A stretch of 13,494 bases of DNA, taken from contig JAKBCX010000012.1 in NCBI GenBank assembly GCA_021807465.1, forward strand, positions 1-13,494, in the 5' to 3' direction. The notes beneath the pieces were generated by a model. That model was not told where the DNA came from and did no database searches. It was given only the letters and a program-made list of their open reading frames with translations. A program made the translations under genes and the position numbers. Positions 12,480-13,494 of the stretch are shown piece after piece (the stretch's first letter is position 1; each line of letters opens with the position of its first letter). Source of the stretch: Pseudomonadota bacterium (GTDB taxonomy: Bacteria > Pseudomonadota > Alphaproteobacteria > Acetobacterales > Acetobacteraceae).

Positions 12480-13494
12480 TTTCCGCCCAGCATATACGCA
12501 GCCTGGCGCAAGAGCGCATGCAGGCGGCGCTGGCCACAGACCCGGTGCGGCGCTATGGGCGCATCGTGCGCTCTAATGGCGAGGTGCTGCATGCCTCGGG
12601 CATACGCGCGCCGGTGGGGGCGCGCTGCCTTGTCGAAATGGAAAATGCCCAACCCCTGCCTGCGGAAGTGGTGGGTTTCGAGGCTGGCACGCTGCTGGTG
12701 ATGCCCGAGCAGGGCACGCGCGGCGTGATGCGCGGCGCGCGCGTGCATGTGGAAAGCAGCGGGGCGGCGCCGCTTATGGGCACGGCCCTGCTCGGCCGCG
12801 TGCTGGATGCGCGCGGCCAGCCGCTCGACGCTTTGCCGCCGCCCGCCGTGTCTCACCCCTGGCCGCTGCTTGGCGTCGCCATTAACCCCATGGCGCGCCA
12901 GCGCATCGCGCAACCCTTCGATTGCGGCATACGTGCCATCAACGCGCTGGCGACACTCGGGCGCGGCATGCGCGTGGGGCTGTTCGCAGGCTCCGGCGTG
13001 GGCAAGACCACGCTGCTTGGCATGATGGTGCGCCACGCGCGGGCCGATGTGGTGGTGGTGGGCATGATCGGCGAGCGCGGGCGCGAGATCCGCGAATTCA
13101 TCGAAGACCATATCGGCCCCGCCCGCCCGCGCACCGTGGTCATTGCCTCTCCGGCCGATGACACCGCGCTGGGCCGCGTGCATGGCGCCTACCGCGCGGC
13201 CGCGGCGGCGGAGTTCTTCCGTGCCCAAGGCCAGCATGTGCTGCTGGTGGTGGATAGTCTCACACGCCTGGCCATGGGCTTGCGTGAAATCGGGCTGGCC
13301 GCGGGCGAGCCGCCCGCCACCAAGGGTTACCCGCCTTCCGTGTTCGGCGCGCTGGCCGCCTATGTGGAGCGCGCGGGCAATGGCGGCGCGGGGCAGGGTT
13401 CCATCACCGCCATCTACACCGTGCTGGTGGAGGGCGATGACCATGTGGCCGACCCGGTGGCGGATACGGCGCGCTCGGTGCTCGACGGGCATAT
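12476..13494 (+). CDS. fliI: Flagellum-specific ATPase FliI (3' end cut by window)
   Basis: FliI is the F1-beta-like ATPase that drives the early steps of flagellar export. The 339 codons present cover the N-terminal beta-barrel domain (about 20-95) and most of the catalytic domain. Walker A is AGSGVGKT (171-178), the catalytic glutamate is in GERGRE (E200), Walker B is VLLVVDS (255-261), and the family motifs EIGLAAGEPPATKGYPPSVF (271-290) and YTVLVEGDDHVADPVADTARSVLDGH are present. About 100 C-terminal residues are expected beyond the edge. The GTG start overlaps the fliH stop (GTGA) and no ATG lies nearby except codon 15. The motifs exclude the FliI homologue of type III injectisomes only weakly, but every neighbour is flagellar. 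Confidence 0.95.
   Translation, partial: MISAQHIRSLAQERMQAALATDPVRRYGRIVRSNGEVLHASGIRAPVGARCLVEMENAQPLPAEVVGFEAGTLLVMPEQGTRGVMRGARVHVESSGAAPLMGTALLGRVLDARGQPLDALPPPAVSHPWPLLGVAINPMARQRIAQPFDCGIRAINALATLGRGMRVGLFAGSGVGKTTLLGMMVRHARADVVVVGMIGERGREIREFIEDHIGPARPRTVVIASPADDTALGRVHGAYRAAAAAEFFRAQGQHVLLVVDSLTRLAMGLREIGLAAGEPPATKGYPPSVFGALAAYVERAGNGGAGQGSITAIYTVLVEGDDHVADPVADTARSVLDGH

Noticed and set aside
12416..13492. Long open frame (358 codons) on the minus strand
   Set aside because: It lies entirely opposite fliH/fliI. GC-rich codon use leaves the antisense frame open by chance, and its His/Arg/Ala-rich product resembles no family.

Overview
This window is part of a large flagellar gene cluster from a GC-rich proteobacterium. 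It is most likely an alphaproteobacterium; the style of the CheY (long LTTES loop, GWLTKP ending) and of the stator genes, and the compact FliF/FliE, would fit Rhodospirillales/Acetobacteraceae, but that placement is an inference. No RNA genes, CRISPR arrays, insertion sequences or phage genes were seen.

Layout. Bases 1-174 are non-coding and carry a perfect 21-bp-arm hairpin (113-157) just past the end of a leftward operon. That operon (1005 to 175, minus strand) encodes a single-domain CheY-type response regulator followed by a small helical protein with a DxxxQ motif that may be a CheZ-like CheY-P phosphatase. A 397-base divergent intergenic region (1006-1402) follows; it holds a possible 29-codon ORF with a strong ribosome binding site. 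From 1403 to the right edge everything is on the plus strand and almost every gene overlaps or nearly touches the next: fliE, fliF, fliG, fliK, a fused fliM-fliN, fliQ, flhA, a short fliA-type sigma factor, motA, motB, an unrecognised 84-residue membrane protein, fliH and the first 339 codons of fliI (cut by the window edge).

How the genes work together. FliE/FliF form the rod junction and MS ring. FliG and the FliM-FliN fusion form the rotor switch (C ring). FliQ and FlhA belong to the export gate, and FliH/FliI to the export ATPase complex. FliK sets hook length. MotA/MotB form the stator, probably proton-driven from the transmembrane residues. The sigma factor would switch on late genes, and CheY plus the putative phosphatase would control switching.

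The most notable observation is the rotor switch. One reading frame (5738-6994) encodes a FliM-like protein with two successive SpoA domains, the second being a complete FliN. No separate fliN occurs in the window. A consensus Shine-Dalgarno sequence (6613-6620) sits 8 bases before an in-frame ATG (6629) exactly at the join, so the gene probably makes both the full fusion and a free 121-residue FliN, as type III secretion SctQ genes do. The same FliM part has lost the GGXG loop, and FliG has ERPQ where EHPQ is usual. These are the two sides of one known contact, so they may have changed together. The sigma factor also lacks region 3.
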